From NCBI GenBank assembly GCA_037890055.1, contig JBBKBD010000017.1: 43,650 nt of DNA; one strand, written 5' to 3'. The translations under genes were made by a program, and so were the position numbers. Below, piece after piece: positions 21,931 to 30,490 of the stretch (the first letter of the stretch is position 1; each line of letters opens with the position of its first letter). The DNA comes from Mediannikoviicoccus sp037890055 (GTDB taxonomy: Bacteria > Bacillota > Clostridia > Tissierellales > Peptoniphilaceae). A model generated the notes under the pieces. It worked only from the letters and a program-made list of their open reading frames with translations, was not told the DNA's origin and made no database searches.

Positions 21931-22104
21931 ATATACCTACTATATCAATAAATTTTGAGTTATCATTGACTATATTAGTTGCTATTATCAGAATAGTCGT
22001 CGATAACTATATTTTCGTGCAAATATGCAAATAAGTAAAATGATAGTTATGTTATATCATAATAATTGAAAATAATAGAATGCATTTTTCAATGTAATAA
22101 GATT

Positions 22105-22133
22105 AAGCGTTCTCTTAAAGTTAGAGAACGCTT
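22105..22133. terminator. Hairpin downstream of erm(A)
   Basis: AAGCGTTCTCT and AGAGAACGCTT form a perfect 11-bp stem over TAAAGTT. The erm stop codon is at 22147, 14 bp away. On the plus strand the stem is followed by AATTATTTTTAATTT. On the minus strand the T-tract is weak, so it may be a bidirectional or mRNA-stabilising hairpin. Confidence 0.65.
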
Positions 22134-22146
22134 AATTATTTTTAAT

Positions 22147-22878
22147 TTATTGAAATAATTTGTAACTATTGAAAACAGACAAAAATTGTTCATTGGATAA
22201 TTTATCAAGATCAGTAACATTCGCATGCTTCAGCGCCTGTCTTAATTGATTTTTAGTAAAAAGAACATGATATTCCCTGTTTACCCATTTATAAACGAAA
22301 AATCTATACTTTTTGTAGTCCTTCTTTAAAATAAATGGTTTATGCCTTTCAAGTACAATCAATACAGAATCTACATTAGGCTTAGGGTGAAAATATGCTC
22401 GTGGCACTTTTTTAAGAATTTTTATATCCATTTCCACCATTAACAGCAAACCTAAAGCTCGTTGGGTATTTTGCAACCTTTTAGCAAATCCCCTCTCTAC
22501 AATAAGGTAGCTATATTTCGCTTGACTATCAAAAGCAATCTTTTTTACAATATCAGTACTAATATTGTAGGGAATATTACCAAATATTTTATAGTCTGTA
22601 TTTTTAGGAAAGCTAAACTTCAAAATATCCTCATGAATAACTTTTATATTCTGAAAAGGTTCAACTGCTTTTTTCGTGGCATGACATAAACCTTCATCAA
22701 TCTCTATAGCATTCACCCGTTGACTCATTTCCACAAGTTCCTTGGTAAAATGTCCTTTTCCTGACCCAATTTCTATTATTTTATCTTGTTTATTGATATT
22801 CGTATATTTTAATATTTCCTTTACATGCTTTTTAGATGTAATGAAATTTTGCGTATTTTTCGGGTTTTTCTGTTTCAT
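22147..22878 (-). CDS. erm(A): 23S rRNA adenine-N6 methyltransferase Erm(A), erm(TR) subclass
   Basis: The 243-residue protein starts MKQKNPKNTQNFITSKKHVK and has the Rossmann SAM site IIEIGSGKGHFTKELV, the catalytic-site motif FGNIPYNIST, and the C-terminal KWVNREYHVLFTKNQLRQAL. It matches my recollection of the Erm(TR) variant of Erm(A) more closely than Erm(B) or Erm(C). It dimethylates A2058 of 23S rRNA and gives macrolide, lincosamide and streptogramin B resistance. An inducible attenuator with two leader peptides lies upstream, complete by eye, so inducible expression is expected. Confidence 0.93.
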   Translation of the reverse strand: MKQKNPKNTQNFITSKKHVKEILKYTNINKQDKIIEIGSGKGHFTKELVEMSQRVNAIEIDEGLCHATKKAVEPFQNIKVIHEDILKFSFPKNTDYKIFGNIPYNISTDIVKKIAFDSQAKYSYLIVERGFAKRLQNTQRALGLLLMVEMDIKILKKVPRAYFHPKPNVDSVLIVLERHKPFILKKDYKKYRFFVYKWVNREYHVLFTKNQLRQALKHANVTDLDKLSNEQFLSVFNSYKLFQ

Positions 22879-22896
22879 TATAATCTTCTCCTTGCC

Positions 22897-22933
22897 GGTT
22901 ATAATGAACTAATCTTAAGAGCTCATTATAACC
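22897..22933 (-). promoter_or_regulatory. erm attenuator hairpin near the ribosome site
   Basis: GGTTATAATGA and TCATTATAACC are a perfect 11-bp inverted repeat with a 15-nt loop, ending a few bases before the AAGGAG of erm. This stem can hide the translation start until a stalled ribosome on the leader peptide shifts the fold, the known mechanism for erm(A)/erm(C). Confidence 0.8.
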
Positions 22934-22935
22934 AA

Positions 22936-22995
22936 TTATTTTTGGTTTGGTTGATAATGAAATCTCTCAATAACAAATATAGAAAACATACCCAT
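22936..22995 (-). CDS. erm leader peptide 2 (19 aa)
   Basis: GGAGG precedes an ATG that reads MGMFSIFVIERFHYQPNQK then TAA. The IFVI motif is the known macrolide-dependent ribosome-stalling site of Erm(A)/Erm(C) leader peptides. Stalling here frees the erm ribosome site. It lies 58 bp before the erm start. Confidence 0.9.
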   Translation of the reverse strand: MGMFSIFVIERFHYQPNQK

Positions 22996-23021
22996 ACCTT
23001 TACCTCCTTTAATTTTTTTCA

Positions 23022-23069
23022 TTATAAATGAGATAAAGTAATATCTACTACTGCAATACATGTACACAT
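23022..23069 (-). CDS. erm leader peptide 1 (15 aa)
   Basis: AAGGAGG precedes an ATG that reads MCTCIAVVDITLSHL then TAA. The IAVV motif is the stall sequence of the first leader peptide in two-peptide erm(A) attenuators. It ends 26 bp before the second leader peptide. Confidence 0.9.
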   Translation of the reverse strand: MCTCIAVVDITLSHL

Positions 23070-23093
23070 ATTTAACTCCTCCTTATGCAACTG

Positions 23094-23122
23094 ATTATAT
23101 CACTTTTAATTTCTCTATTCAA
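23094..23122 (-). promoter_or_regulatory. erm promoter
   Basis: On the minus strand TTGAAT (plus 23117-23122) and TATAAT (23094-23099) are separated by exactly 17 nt. The first leader peptide starts 25 bp downstream of the -10 box. Both boxes are close to sigma-A consensus. Confidence 0.8.
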
Positions 23123-23870
23123 TAAAGTTCTGTGCTAATCTACCTCACCCTATGGATTTTTAATCCCGAAACATCAAATGTCATCTGTCAAATGCCCTAT
23201 TTAAAAGGGTCAAAAAACGGTATTTTTTAGCCTGTTTTTGACCCAATTTTCGTACTCAAACCACTACATGTTGTGGTTGACTCCTATTATTCCTTGTCCA
23301 AACCACAATACGTCATCAGAATTGCTGCTTCAACGTGCCTTGAGTGGGCAAAAAAGATGTCGCACCCCACTGGTATCCCCTTGGCGGAAGCCCATATTTC
23401 TGAAACAGTCGCCTGGATAGGCTATTTTTCATTGATTTGGTGCCTGCTTTTGCGTTACAATCCAAGTAATTGTAAGCAATAAAGCCTTCAAAAGCATGTT
23501 GTCCTCTTGAAGGCTTTATTCGGTACAACTTTAAAATTGGTTTACTTATCTTTATCTTCCTCTCTAAGATACTTAACTAGCCCCGGATAATTGCTTATCC
23601 TTACAGTTCGGATCAATTAGAATTAGCCGAAAACGGCGGCGAAGAAACGAACCACCGAGAAGCACCGCCGCATTGCCGAGCTTGATACCCTCATTGAACG
23701 ACTGTATGCGGACCGGAAAAGGCGCGGTTGACCGCCTTGCCCTCAAAGGCTTAGGGGCATATCAACTATATATTGGGGCCGAGTGCCGTTACTTTAACAC
23801 CGCCGCTAGCCATGAGCTTATGCTTCCTTTAGGACACTGTCCCAACAGACACTTTTTAAAGTATGCTGCA
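23123..23870. other. Gene-poor mosaic junction with two strong hairpins
   Basis: I see no intact gene in these about 750 bp. They hold an inverted repeat GGGTCAAAAA.../...TTTTTGACCC (23207-23244), a 14-bp perfect stem AATAAAGCCTTCAA/TTGAAGGCTTTATT (23478-23520) that could terminate transcription, and the recombinase fragment listed separately. Base composition switches between AT-rich and GC-rich stretches, so this is a junction of DNA from several sources. Several 60-76 codon frames overlap here on both strands, with no ribosome sites and no recognisable motifs. Confidence 0.5.
23630..23731 (+). pseudogene. Fragment of a large serine recombinase (C-terminal region)
   Basis: On the plus strand the frame reads KTAAKKRTTEKHRRIAELDT and LIERLYADRKRRG before a stop. 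This resembles the coiled-coil part of clostridial site-specific recombinases (DUF4368-type region, ...RIAELD-LI-RLYED). It is markedly GC-rich compared with its surroundings and points opposite to nearly all other genes. No start or catalytic domain is present. It is a leftover of another integrated element. Confidence 0.55.
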
Positions 23871-24530
23871 CTAATCCTTATTTTTCACAGCATAGCGCAA
23901 TGACAGACAGCCATGTTCTGCATTCTCTGTTCCCTGCAATTCCAAATTAACTTTTTCAGATAACAGAAGGTTATCAAATAGTTGTTTTTCTTTATTACCT
24001 ACAAAACATGGTGATATCACAAGACTGATTTCATCAATAAGTCCGTTTTCTAATAATTTGTTGGTTAATCCACCGCCACTGTCTGTCCGCATGTATTTAC
24101 ACCCATATTGCTCATGCAGGATCTGAAAGGCTTTTTCATAGTCCACATGATCATTTCCTGACACAATATATGGGTAATGCCTTTCCTCCAAATAATTCAA
24201 ATATTCCTTCGGAGTGGCAGTTGATACCAGAATGACAATTTCCTTCAGATATCCAAGATTTCTTAAGCAATGAAGACTTCTCAAGATACCTCTGCTGTCA
24301 GGTATGACTCCTATTGGTCTGGGGTCCTCCGGGCTTGTTATGATTTTCTCAAAATCAGCCTCTGTTTCAGCAGGATATTTTTCAAATGCAGTAAAAACAG
24401 TATTGGACCCAAACAGCACCGCATCCGAATGAATTCCCCCGGCAACCTGGTAGTAAACTTCCGGATTATCAAAGCCTTTAATGCGGCCATCAAGGCTAAT
24501 TTGTGTGTGCATAATTATCTTTGGTTTCAT
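23871..24530 (-). CDS. RibD C-terminal/dihydrofolate-reductase-like family protein
   Basis: The 219-residue protein has the RibD_C fold. It has MKPKIIMHTQISLDGRIKG at the N-terminus, DAVLFGSNTVF, RPIGVIPDSRGIL, the nucleotide-binding MRTDSGGGLTNKLLENGLID and a final LSLRYAV strand. Stand-alone members use NADPH for unknown reductions. The ATG at 24528-24530 has AGGAGG. A WYL-domain regulator directly upstream probably controls it. This pair looks chromosomal in style and more GC-rich than the ICE backbone, so it was probably picked up with the resistance genes. Confidence 0.8.
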   Translation of the reverse strand: MKPKIIMHTQISLDGRIKGFDNPEVYYQVAGGIHSDAVLFGSNTVFTAFEKYPAETEADFEKIITSPEDPRPIGVIPDSRGILRSLHCLRNLGYLKEIVILVSTATPKEYLNYLEERHYPYIVSGNDHVDYEKAFQILHEQYGCKYMRTDSGGGLTNKLLENGLIDEISLVISPCFVGNKEKQLFDNLLLSEKVNLELQGTENAEHGCLSLRYAVKNKD

Positions 24531-24640
24531 ATTTTTCAATCCTCCTTTTTGATAGTAGAATATCATAATACACTGACAGCTGTATGTCAGCAGGGGATAT
24601 GAAACCTTACAAAAAATACATAACAGACCAATCGCTTTCT

Positions 24641-25593
24641 CTAAATCAAGTTTAGGCAGTGATTCGTAATTTGTGCCAGGTGTTTACGGGTTATGCATTT
24701 TAATTCATCAGGTTGGACTATTTCAATGCCTGATCCATATTCAATCAGCTGCTTGCTCAATATCTCAAAGGAATCTGTCTGGAATTCGATTTCCATTTTA
24801 CTTCCCAAATCGGTTTCTTCAAGGAAGCCGAGAGAATACCTGTTCTTGATAGAATTGTATGTCTCCCCTTTTTCAGCTCTAAGAATTACATTATATAGTT
24901 TTTTATATGAAAGCATTTGTTTTAATATTTGTTCCAAAGAGCCATCATGGCTTTGACAGAGCTCTTCTTCTATGCAAATGCTTTTAATCCGATCCACACG
25001 AAAATTCCTATATTCATTTCTTAGCCTGCAAAACCGATTAAGTACCAGTTCTGTTCATAAAACCCCAGTGATATAGGCTCTATCATTCTGCTTTCCGGTT
25101 CTTGCCCTCCTGATGCAGGATATTGAATTGATATTACCCTTTTATTGCAGATTGCAGTCTGAATTGCTGCAATAACGTTATCCGCCAATGTATTTTTCTG
25201 TCCAGATGTGCTGTACACGTTAATACTGTTCTCCAACTCCTGTGCATAGTTTTTTTCACCATGCTTCAAAATAGATTTGATTTTATACATAGCTGAATCA
25301 AAATCCTTTATAAATGATTCATCTCCATGGCAATTTAAAAATTTCCCTGCTGTAATCAATGCACCCACTTCCGCCGCTGTAAACATTACCGGCGGAAGTA
25401 GGAAGCCCTCTACAAGAAAATATCCTTTTCCGGCCTCAGATCCAATTGGTATTCCGGCTTCTTCAAGTGTCCGGATATCTCTGTAAACTGTCCTTAAGCT
25501 TATATTAAATCGCTGTGCAATTTCTTTGGCAGGAATTATTTTTTTTGATTGCAGCTGAATAAGAATAGAGGTTACTCTGTTAATCCTGTTCAA
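24641..25593 (-). pseudogene. YafY-type HTH-WYL transcriptional regulator, frameshifted
   Basis: Codons from 25593 give a DeoR-like HTH (SKKIIPAKEIAQRFNISLRT) and the first half of a WYL domain (RVISIQYPASGGQEPESRMI, ISLGFYEQNWYLIGF). The frame then stops at 25021. The next frame continues RLRNEYRNFRVDRIKSICIE to a stop at 24641, giving the rest. Adding one T to the run at GGTTTTGCAGG would restore one protein of about 317 residues. WYL regulators respond to ligands and control neighbouring genes, here probably the RibD-like gene. The lesion lies in a homopolymer, so a sequencing error must be considered. Confidence 0.8.
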
Positions 25594-25835
25594 ATTTTAT
25601 TCCTCCTCTGTGACTTCCATAAAAAGTATATCCTATGCGTTCTTAAGCTAGCTGCTGTTAGTGCTTCTCATTGCACCCTGGTTATAAAAGCCATACTCAC
25701 AAACCTCTTCACCAAAACTCTTTACATCTCTAATATAGAACTCTATCTAGCGAACTTTTAGAAAAGATATAAAACATCAGAGTATGGACAGTTGCGGATG
25801 TACTTCAGAAAAGATTAGATGTCTAAATCTAGGTA

Positions 25836-26630
25836 CTAAAACAATTCATCCAGTAAAATATAATATTTTATTTTCTCCCAATCAGGCTTGATCCCCAGTA
25901 AGTCAAAAAATAGCTCGACATACTGTTCTTCCCCGATATCCTCCCTGATCGAGCGGACGCAGAAGGCAATGTCATACCACTTGTCCGCCCTGCCGCTTCT
26001 CCCAAGATCAATAAAGCCACTTACTTTGCCATCTTTCACAAAGATGTTGCTGTCTCCCAGGTCGCCGTGGGAAAAGACAAGTTCCTCTTCGGGCTTTTCC
26101 GTCTTTAAAAAATCATACAGCTCGCGCGGATCTTTAAATGGAGTGTCTTCTTCCCAGTTTTCGCAATCCACATCGGCCAGATCGTTATTCAGTAAGTAAT
26201 CCAATTCGGCTAAGCGGCTGTCTAAGCTATTCGTATAGGGACAATCCGATATGTCGATGGAGTGAAAGAGCCTGATGCACTCCGCATACAGCTCGATAAT
26301 CTTTTCAGGGCTTTGTTCATCTTCATACTCTTCCGAGCAAAGGACGCCATCGGCCTCACTCATGAGCAGATTGCTCCAGCCATCATGCCGTTCAAAGTGC
26401 AGGACCTTTGGAACAGGCAGCTTTCCTTCCAGCCATAGCATCATGTCCTTTTCTCGTTCCACATCATAGGTGGTCCCTTTATACCGGCTGTCCGTCATTT
26501 TTAAATATAGGTTTTCATTTTCTCCCACCAGCTTATATACCTTAGCAGGAGACATTCCTTCCGTATCTTTTACGCAGCGGTATTTTTCGATCAGTTTTTT
26601 CAATTCCGGTGATATTCTCATTTTAGCCAT
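25836..26630 (-). CDS. aph(3')-IIIa: Aminoglycoside O-phosphotransferase APH(3')-IIIa
   Basis: The 264-residue protein agrees along its whole length with what I recall of APH(3')-IIIa. It starts MAKMRISPELKKLIEKYRC and has the catalytic motif VFSHGDLGDSNIF, the metal site GFIDLGRSGRADKWYD, and the end YYILLDELF. It phosphorylates the 3' hydroxyl of kanamycin, neomycin and amikacin using ATP. It is the last gene of the ant(6), sat4 and aph(3') cluster known from Tn5405. GC content is well above the neighbouring ICE genes, which marks it as imported. Confidence 0.97.
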   Translation of the reverse strand: MAKMRISPELKKLIEKYRCVKDTEGMSPAKVYKLVGENENLYLKMTDSRYKGTTYDVEREKDMMLWLEGKLPVPKVLHFERHDGWSNLLMSEADGVLCSEEYEDEQSPEKIIELYAECIRLFHSIDISDCPYTNSLDSRLAELDYLLNNDLADVDCENWEEDTPFKDPRELYDFLKTEKPEEELVFSHGDLGDSNIFVKDGKVSGFIDLGRSGRADKWYDIAFCVRSIREDIGEEQYVELFFDLLGIKPDWEKIKYYILLDELF

Positions 26631-26722
26631 TTATTATTTCCTTCCTCTTTTCTACAGTATTTAAAGATACCCCAAGAAGCTAATTATAACAAGACGAACT
26701 CCAATTCACTGTTCCTTGCATT

Positions 26723-27265
26723 CTAAAACCTTAAATACCAGAAAACAGCTTTTTCAAAGTTGTTTTCAAAGTTGGCGTATAACATAGTATCGACGGAGCC
26801 GATTTTGAAACCACAATTATGATAGAATTTACAAGCTATAAGGTTATTGTCCTGGGTTTCAAGCATTAGTCCATGCAAGTTTTTATGCTTTGCCCATTCT
26901 ATAGATATATTGATAAGCGCGCTGCCTATGCCTTGCCCCCTGAAATCCTTACATACGGCGATATCTTCTATATAAGCGTACCGGTTCCAATTTTTTCGCA
27001 GTTTAACTTTTCCGACGCATTTATCGTCTTGGTAGTAAAGATATATTATCTTATCAGTATTGTCAATATATTCAAGGCAATCTGCCTCCTCATCCTCTTC
27101 ATCCTCTTCGTCTTGGTAGCTTTTTAAATATGGCGCTTCATAGAGTAATTCTGTAAAGGTCCAATTCTCGTTTTCATACCTCGGTATAATCTTACCTATC
27201 ACCTCAAATGGTTCGCTGGGTTTATCGATATCTTTCAGGTGCCCTGCTTTCATTTCTGTAATCAC
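26723..27265 (-). CDS. sat4: Streptothricin N-acetyltransferase Sat4
   Basis: The 180-residue GNAT protein starts MITEMKAGHLKDIDKPSEPF and has an acidic run (DEEDEEDEEAD) and the acetyl-CoA motif VCKDFRGQGIGSALI. It ends AVFWYLRF, as I recall for Sat4. It acetylates streptothricin (nourseothricin). The GTG start overlaps the ant(6) stop in a GTGA, so it is translationally coupled. Gene order matches Tn5405. Confidence 0.96.
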   Translation of the reverse strand: MITEMKAGHLKDIDKPSEPFEVIGKIIPRYENENWTFTELLYEAPYLKSYQDEEDEEDEEADCLEYIDNTDKIIYLYYQDDKCVGKVKLRKNWNRYAYIEDIAVCKDFRGQGIGSALINISIEWAKHKNLHGLMLETQDNNLIACKFYHNCGFKIGSVDTMLYANFENNFEKAVFWYLRF

Positions 27266-28170
27266 TGTTCCCGCCTCTCTTCTATATCAGCGGCATATGT
27301 GCTATCCAGGCAGCCGGTTTTACCAGTGTATTTTTTATACATGTCCCTGGTATATTTTGTTATATTCCTATCATACTCCGGATAGGCATAATGAAGCCTT
27401 TCCGCCACCTCACCGGATACCGCCCTGAACAATTGATGGCATAGAAATAATGCTTCCCATATGTTTTCATAGGAATCCATCCGGTAGGTGGACAAAAGTT
27501 TCTCCCACAAATCCTCGGATATATACCTTTCAATAAACTTATAGTTCTTGCCTACACTTAATTTAAAGCCTGTTTCGATGCCGACCTTCCATGATATCAT
27601 TCTCAGCAGCTCATGGCGAACAATCTGATTAAAATGATCAATAGCAAATAAAATTTCCTTACGGCACAATCCTTTAATAACATAAGGTGTTACATTCCAA
27701 AATTCATTGCAGCAATCATCATACTCCCTTGCGCTTGGCTTTCTTACATGATAATCTATATCAGTCGGAACTATGTCCCTTTTAATTCTACAATCTTTAT
27801 CAATTAGAACCTTTATTAATTTATCGCCCTTTAGGTAATTATCTAACTCTTCCAAGGGCAATAAGGTAAGATCAATTTTATTGTAATCATCAAATAGCAT
27901 AAGATAGGAAAATCCCTTTTCTTCAGGTGGGAATAATTCCATATCCTCCGGCTTTTGCATCATTATTATATTCCCAAATTGATTAAGCCAGTCATCATTA
28001 GATATAAACGGTTCTATATCACTTACAAAATATGTAATATCATAATCCTGAAATTCATCTTTAGGTATATTAATATTTGCGCGTGACCCCTCAAGGGTCA
28101 CAATTCGAATACGTTCATCCTGTTCTGCTAAAGAAAGTACTAAATCCATCATTTCTTTTTCTGATCTCAT
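27262..28170 (-). CDS. ant(6)-Ia: Aminoglycoside 6-nucleotidyltransferase ANT(6)-Ia
   Basis: The 302-residue protein starts MRSEKEMMDLVLSLAEQDER. It has the nucleotidyltransferase motif LEGSRANINIPKDEFQDYDI (G-S-R-A and D-x-D) and HVRKPSAREYDDCCNEFWN, and ends DIEERREQ. It adenylylates streptomycin at position 6. It is full length by comparison with remembered ANT(6)-Ia (aadE). It is preceded by a methyltransferase and a second nucleotidyltransferase, an arrangement seen in enterococcal and staphylococcal copies of this cluster. Confidence 0.96.
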   Translation of the reverse strand: MRSEKEMMDLVLSLAEQDERIRIVTLEGSRANINIPKDEFQDYDITYFVSDIEPFISNDDWLNQFGNIIMMQKPEDMELFPPEEKGFSYLMLFDDYNKIDLTLLPLEELDNYLKGDKLIKVLIDKDCRIKRDIVPTDIDYHVRKPSAREYDDCCNEFWNVTPYVIKGLCRKEILFAIDHFNQIVRHELLRMISWKVGIETGFKLSVGKNYKFIERYISEDLWEKLLSTYRMDSYENIWEALFLCHQLFRAVSGEVAERLHYAYPEYDRNITKYTRDMYKKYTGKTGCLDSTYAADIEERREQ

Positions 28171-28202
28171 TTACATACTCCTCGTTTATTTTTTCTATAT
28201 TA

Positions 28203-28937
28203 TTACATCTTCTTTTTTGCCGATACAATCAGCATCATTGGGCGTCGCATTTCATCCGCCATCCCCGGAATATCCATCATGTTCTCTGGCGGCTGTGGCT
28301 CCACAATCTGATTTATTATAAAACTATTTGAAAGCAGTGTATTTAGATATGTGGTCAGTGTTCTATGATATTTTGTAACCTTTTCTTCCAAAAACATAGC
28401 TGTCCGTTTGCCCTCATAATAATAATTGTCCACCGGGAAATGCAGTATTTCTCCTTTTTCGTTATAATACCAGTCTTGTGTTCCATGAGCAGTAAAAACA
28501 GGATGTTCAACTGTAAAAACTAAATTGCCACCAGCCTTCAGCATCCTATATATCTTTTTTATTAAATTCTCATAGTCTGCTACATAATGAAACGCAAGCG
28601 AACTTAGTATTACATCAAAGCTCTCCTCTGGGAAATCCACATCTTCTATGGCACAGCATTCATATTCAATCTGTGGAAAATGGGTTTTTCCTTTTGCTAC
28701 TTCGAGCATTTTATGAGAAATATCAACACCTACTACAGAGGAAGCACCGTTTTCCATCGCATATATACAGTGCCATCCATAGCCGCATCCTAAATCAAGC
28801 ACACGCTTACCCTTAAAATCAGGTAGCATCTTTTTCAAAGTCTCCCATTCTCCCGCACCAGCCAGTCCTTTCTGCGAGCGACTCATTTGACTGTATTTTT
28901 GAAAAAATATATTATCATCATATTTGTTTTCTTTCAT
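28203..28937 (-). CDS. Class I SAM-dependent methyltransferase
   Basis: The 244-residue protein has the SAM motif KRVLDLGCGYGWHCIYAMEN, then SVVGVDISHKMLEVAK, FDVILSSLAFHYVADYENLI and the post-II LKAGGNLVFTVEHPVF. It is a small-molecule (UbiE/Methyltransf_11) type rather than an rRNA enzyme. It overlaps the upstream nucleotidyltransferase by 20 bp and ends 33 bp before ant(6)-Ia. It travels with the ant(6), sat4 and aph(3') block, but its substrate and any resistance role are unknown. Confidence 0.85.
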   Translation of the reverse strand: MKENKYDDNIFFQKYSQMSRSQKGLAGAGEWETLKKMLPDFKGKRVLDLGCGYGWHCIYAMENGASSVVGVDISHKMLEVAKGKTHFPQIEYECCAIEDVDFPEESFDVILSSLAFHYVADYENLIKKIYRMLKAGGNLVFTVEHPVFTAHGTQDWYYNEKGEILHFPVDNYYYEGKRTAMFLEEKVTKYHRTLTTYLNTLLSNSFIINQIVEPQPPENMMDIPGMADEMRRPMMLIVSAKKKM

Positions 28938-29787
28938 CTGAACTCTCCTCGTTTAAAAAGTTATTTATCTCCGATACAATTTCATTCACTTCATTATAAA
29001 GCTTCTCGGTCATGTCGTAGCATTCAAAAAGTGAGATACCGAGTACTTCAAAAATATGATTTACCTTCTCGGTATATTTTTCAGGTTTATGTTCAAAAGT
29101 TTCAAGCAGTTTTATAGCTTTCTTTTCGTTGATACAATAAGCATTATTACATGCAAATAACACTTGATTTAAACATGAAACTATACGAAAAACATGACCC
29201 GCAATATAATATTTATCGTCTGTTCCCGAATTTGCTTTTACAAACATTAAAGAGAACCCTGCTTCAAACATAAAAAAGTTTATCAAGTTCTTCTTTAGAG
29301 CACCAGGGTAAATTTCTGCCTGATTTTTTAATTCGCATAAGCTTTCATTCTTAGTATATAGTATCTTGCTGATCGCCAATTCTCCACGATACATAGCACT
29401 TATATATCCATGGGGATGCCCCGTCTGATAATTAGTAGTAACAATTCCTTGCTCCGTATCTTTGATTATTTGTTCCACCCGTTTTATATCACGTAAAATC
29501 AAGTCAACATGATACCCATTTATAACTAACCATCCGCCGCCATTAATCCAATCACCCCACGCTCCGGGAGGTACAACAAGGTTATTTCTATTCTCATCAT
29601 CCAACTCTGTAGCAATTTGATTAATCGCTGTAATGTCAAATGATTCTGATTTGTAATAGATTCCGATATCTATATCAGAATCCTCTGTATGTGTGCCTCT
29701 TGCACGAGAACCCCCTAATACAATGCCTTCTATATAAGGCAAAGAGGATAATTTGTCTGTCACTGATTGAATAATATTATCTATCAT
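28918..29787 (-). CDS. Nucleotidyltransferase-domain protein (ANT-like)
   Basis: The 289-residue protein has the polymerase-beta-like core IEGIVLGGSRARGTHTEDSD, then IDIGIYYK (G-S-x-A and D-x-D). It continues WINGGGWLVINGYHVDLILR and has a helical C-terminal half typical of aminoglycoside-type nucleotidyltransferases. It is not one of the ANT(6), ANT(9) or ANT(4') enzymes that I can recognise. It is the first gene of the cluster that continues through the methyltransferase to ant(6)-Ia. Activity against an antibiotic is possible but unproven. Confidence 0.8.
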   Translation of the reverse strand: MIDNIIQSVTDKLSSLPYIEGIVLGGSRARGTHTEDSDIDIGIYYKSESFDITAINQIATELDDENRNNLVVPPGAWGDWINGGGWLVINGYHVDLILRDIKRVEQIIKDTEQGIVTTNYQTGHPHGYISAMYRGELAISKILYTKNESLCELKNQAEIYPGALKKNLINFFMFEAGFSLMFVKANSGTDDKYYIAGHVFRIVSCLNQVLFACNNAYCINEKKAIKLLETFEHKPEKYTEKVNHIFEVLGISLFECYDMTEKLYNEVNEIVSEINNFLNEESSDERKQI

Positions 29788-30490
29788 ACTGAATCTCTCC
29801 TTTCAATATCAAAAGCTATATCTCATGTTGAGAAACACTTTTTTTGCCATATGTTCCTTATGCTTTACGTATATTTATATGGAAAGGAAAGGGGGCCTTC
29901 GGAATTCATCTTGAAGGCCTTATTTTCCCTGATTAGTGATCTAAACTACTTAGTGCTTAGATAAAATCCATAATCTTTTTCACTGCCCTACTTACCATCT
30001 GTCAAATAAGAAAAGTAAAATAATTATCAGACCATGAATATACAACAAAACAATCATAATATTTCTTTTATAACGTAATGATACAGATTAATGTATTAAT
30101 TTAAAAGAGCAGCCGTTAAATTGAAGTCAATATCTGTTCTATCCACTCCCTAATTGATTATTGCTACTGTTTACTCAATCTGGTTGTTTTTCTGACACTC
30201 TCGATCTGTTCTCACAAACAAAGAAACACACATTTCTCCGAGTTGATAAAATAGATGTTTCTTCTTAAAACATTGCTATATCATTATTTTCTTGACATCA
30301 AACATACCGTCTCAGCAGGCGATTTCTGCCAATCGAAGCTCCCTATTCGGTCGCTTCTCTTGGGAAATCTTTGCATGAGACCTGCCTCTACTTTTCAGCG
30401 TCGCTTCGCTCCTTGACAAGTAGGGCTAGGGCTTCAACATGGTTCGCATTGTTAAGAGGCGTGTCGGGTGCTGTTAGTTATATTGTATAT
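29788..30490. other. Gene-free junction between resistance cluster and integrase genes
   Basis: No gene of more than about 60 codons is credible here. A stem GGCCTTC/GAAGGCC (29894-29919) followed by TTATTTTCCC looks like an intrinsic terminator for plus-strand transcription. A more GC-rich block at about 30310-30480 has short inverted pieces (GAAGC...GCTTC; GTCGCTTCGCTCC) and may be a decayed structural site such as an old oriT or recombination site. It could contain the left attachment-related DNA of an element, but I cannot show that. Confidence 0.4.

Noticed and set aside
22462..23031. Plus-strand frames over erm and its leader region
   Set aside because: They overlap erm(A) and the attenuator, which are clearly functional on the minus strand.
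23238..23528. Short frames on both strands between erm and the RibD-like gene
   Set aside because: They overlap each other in a hairpin-rich junction and have no ribosome site or recognisable domain; more likely decayed DNA.
30310..30480. Structured non-coding RNA
   Set aside because: Several short inverted pieces and raised GC are present, but I could not build a consistent fold or link it to a known family.
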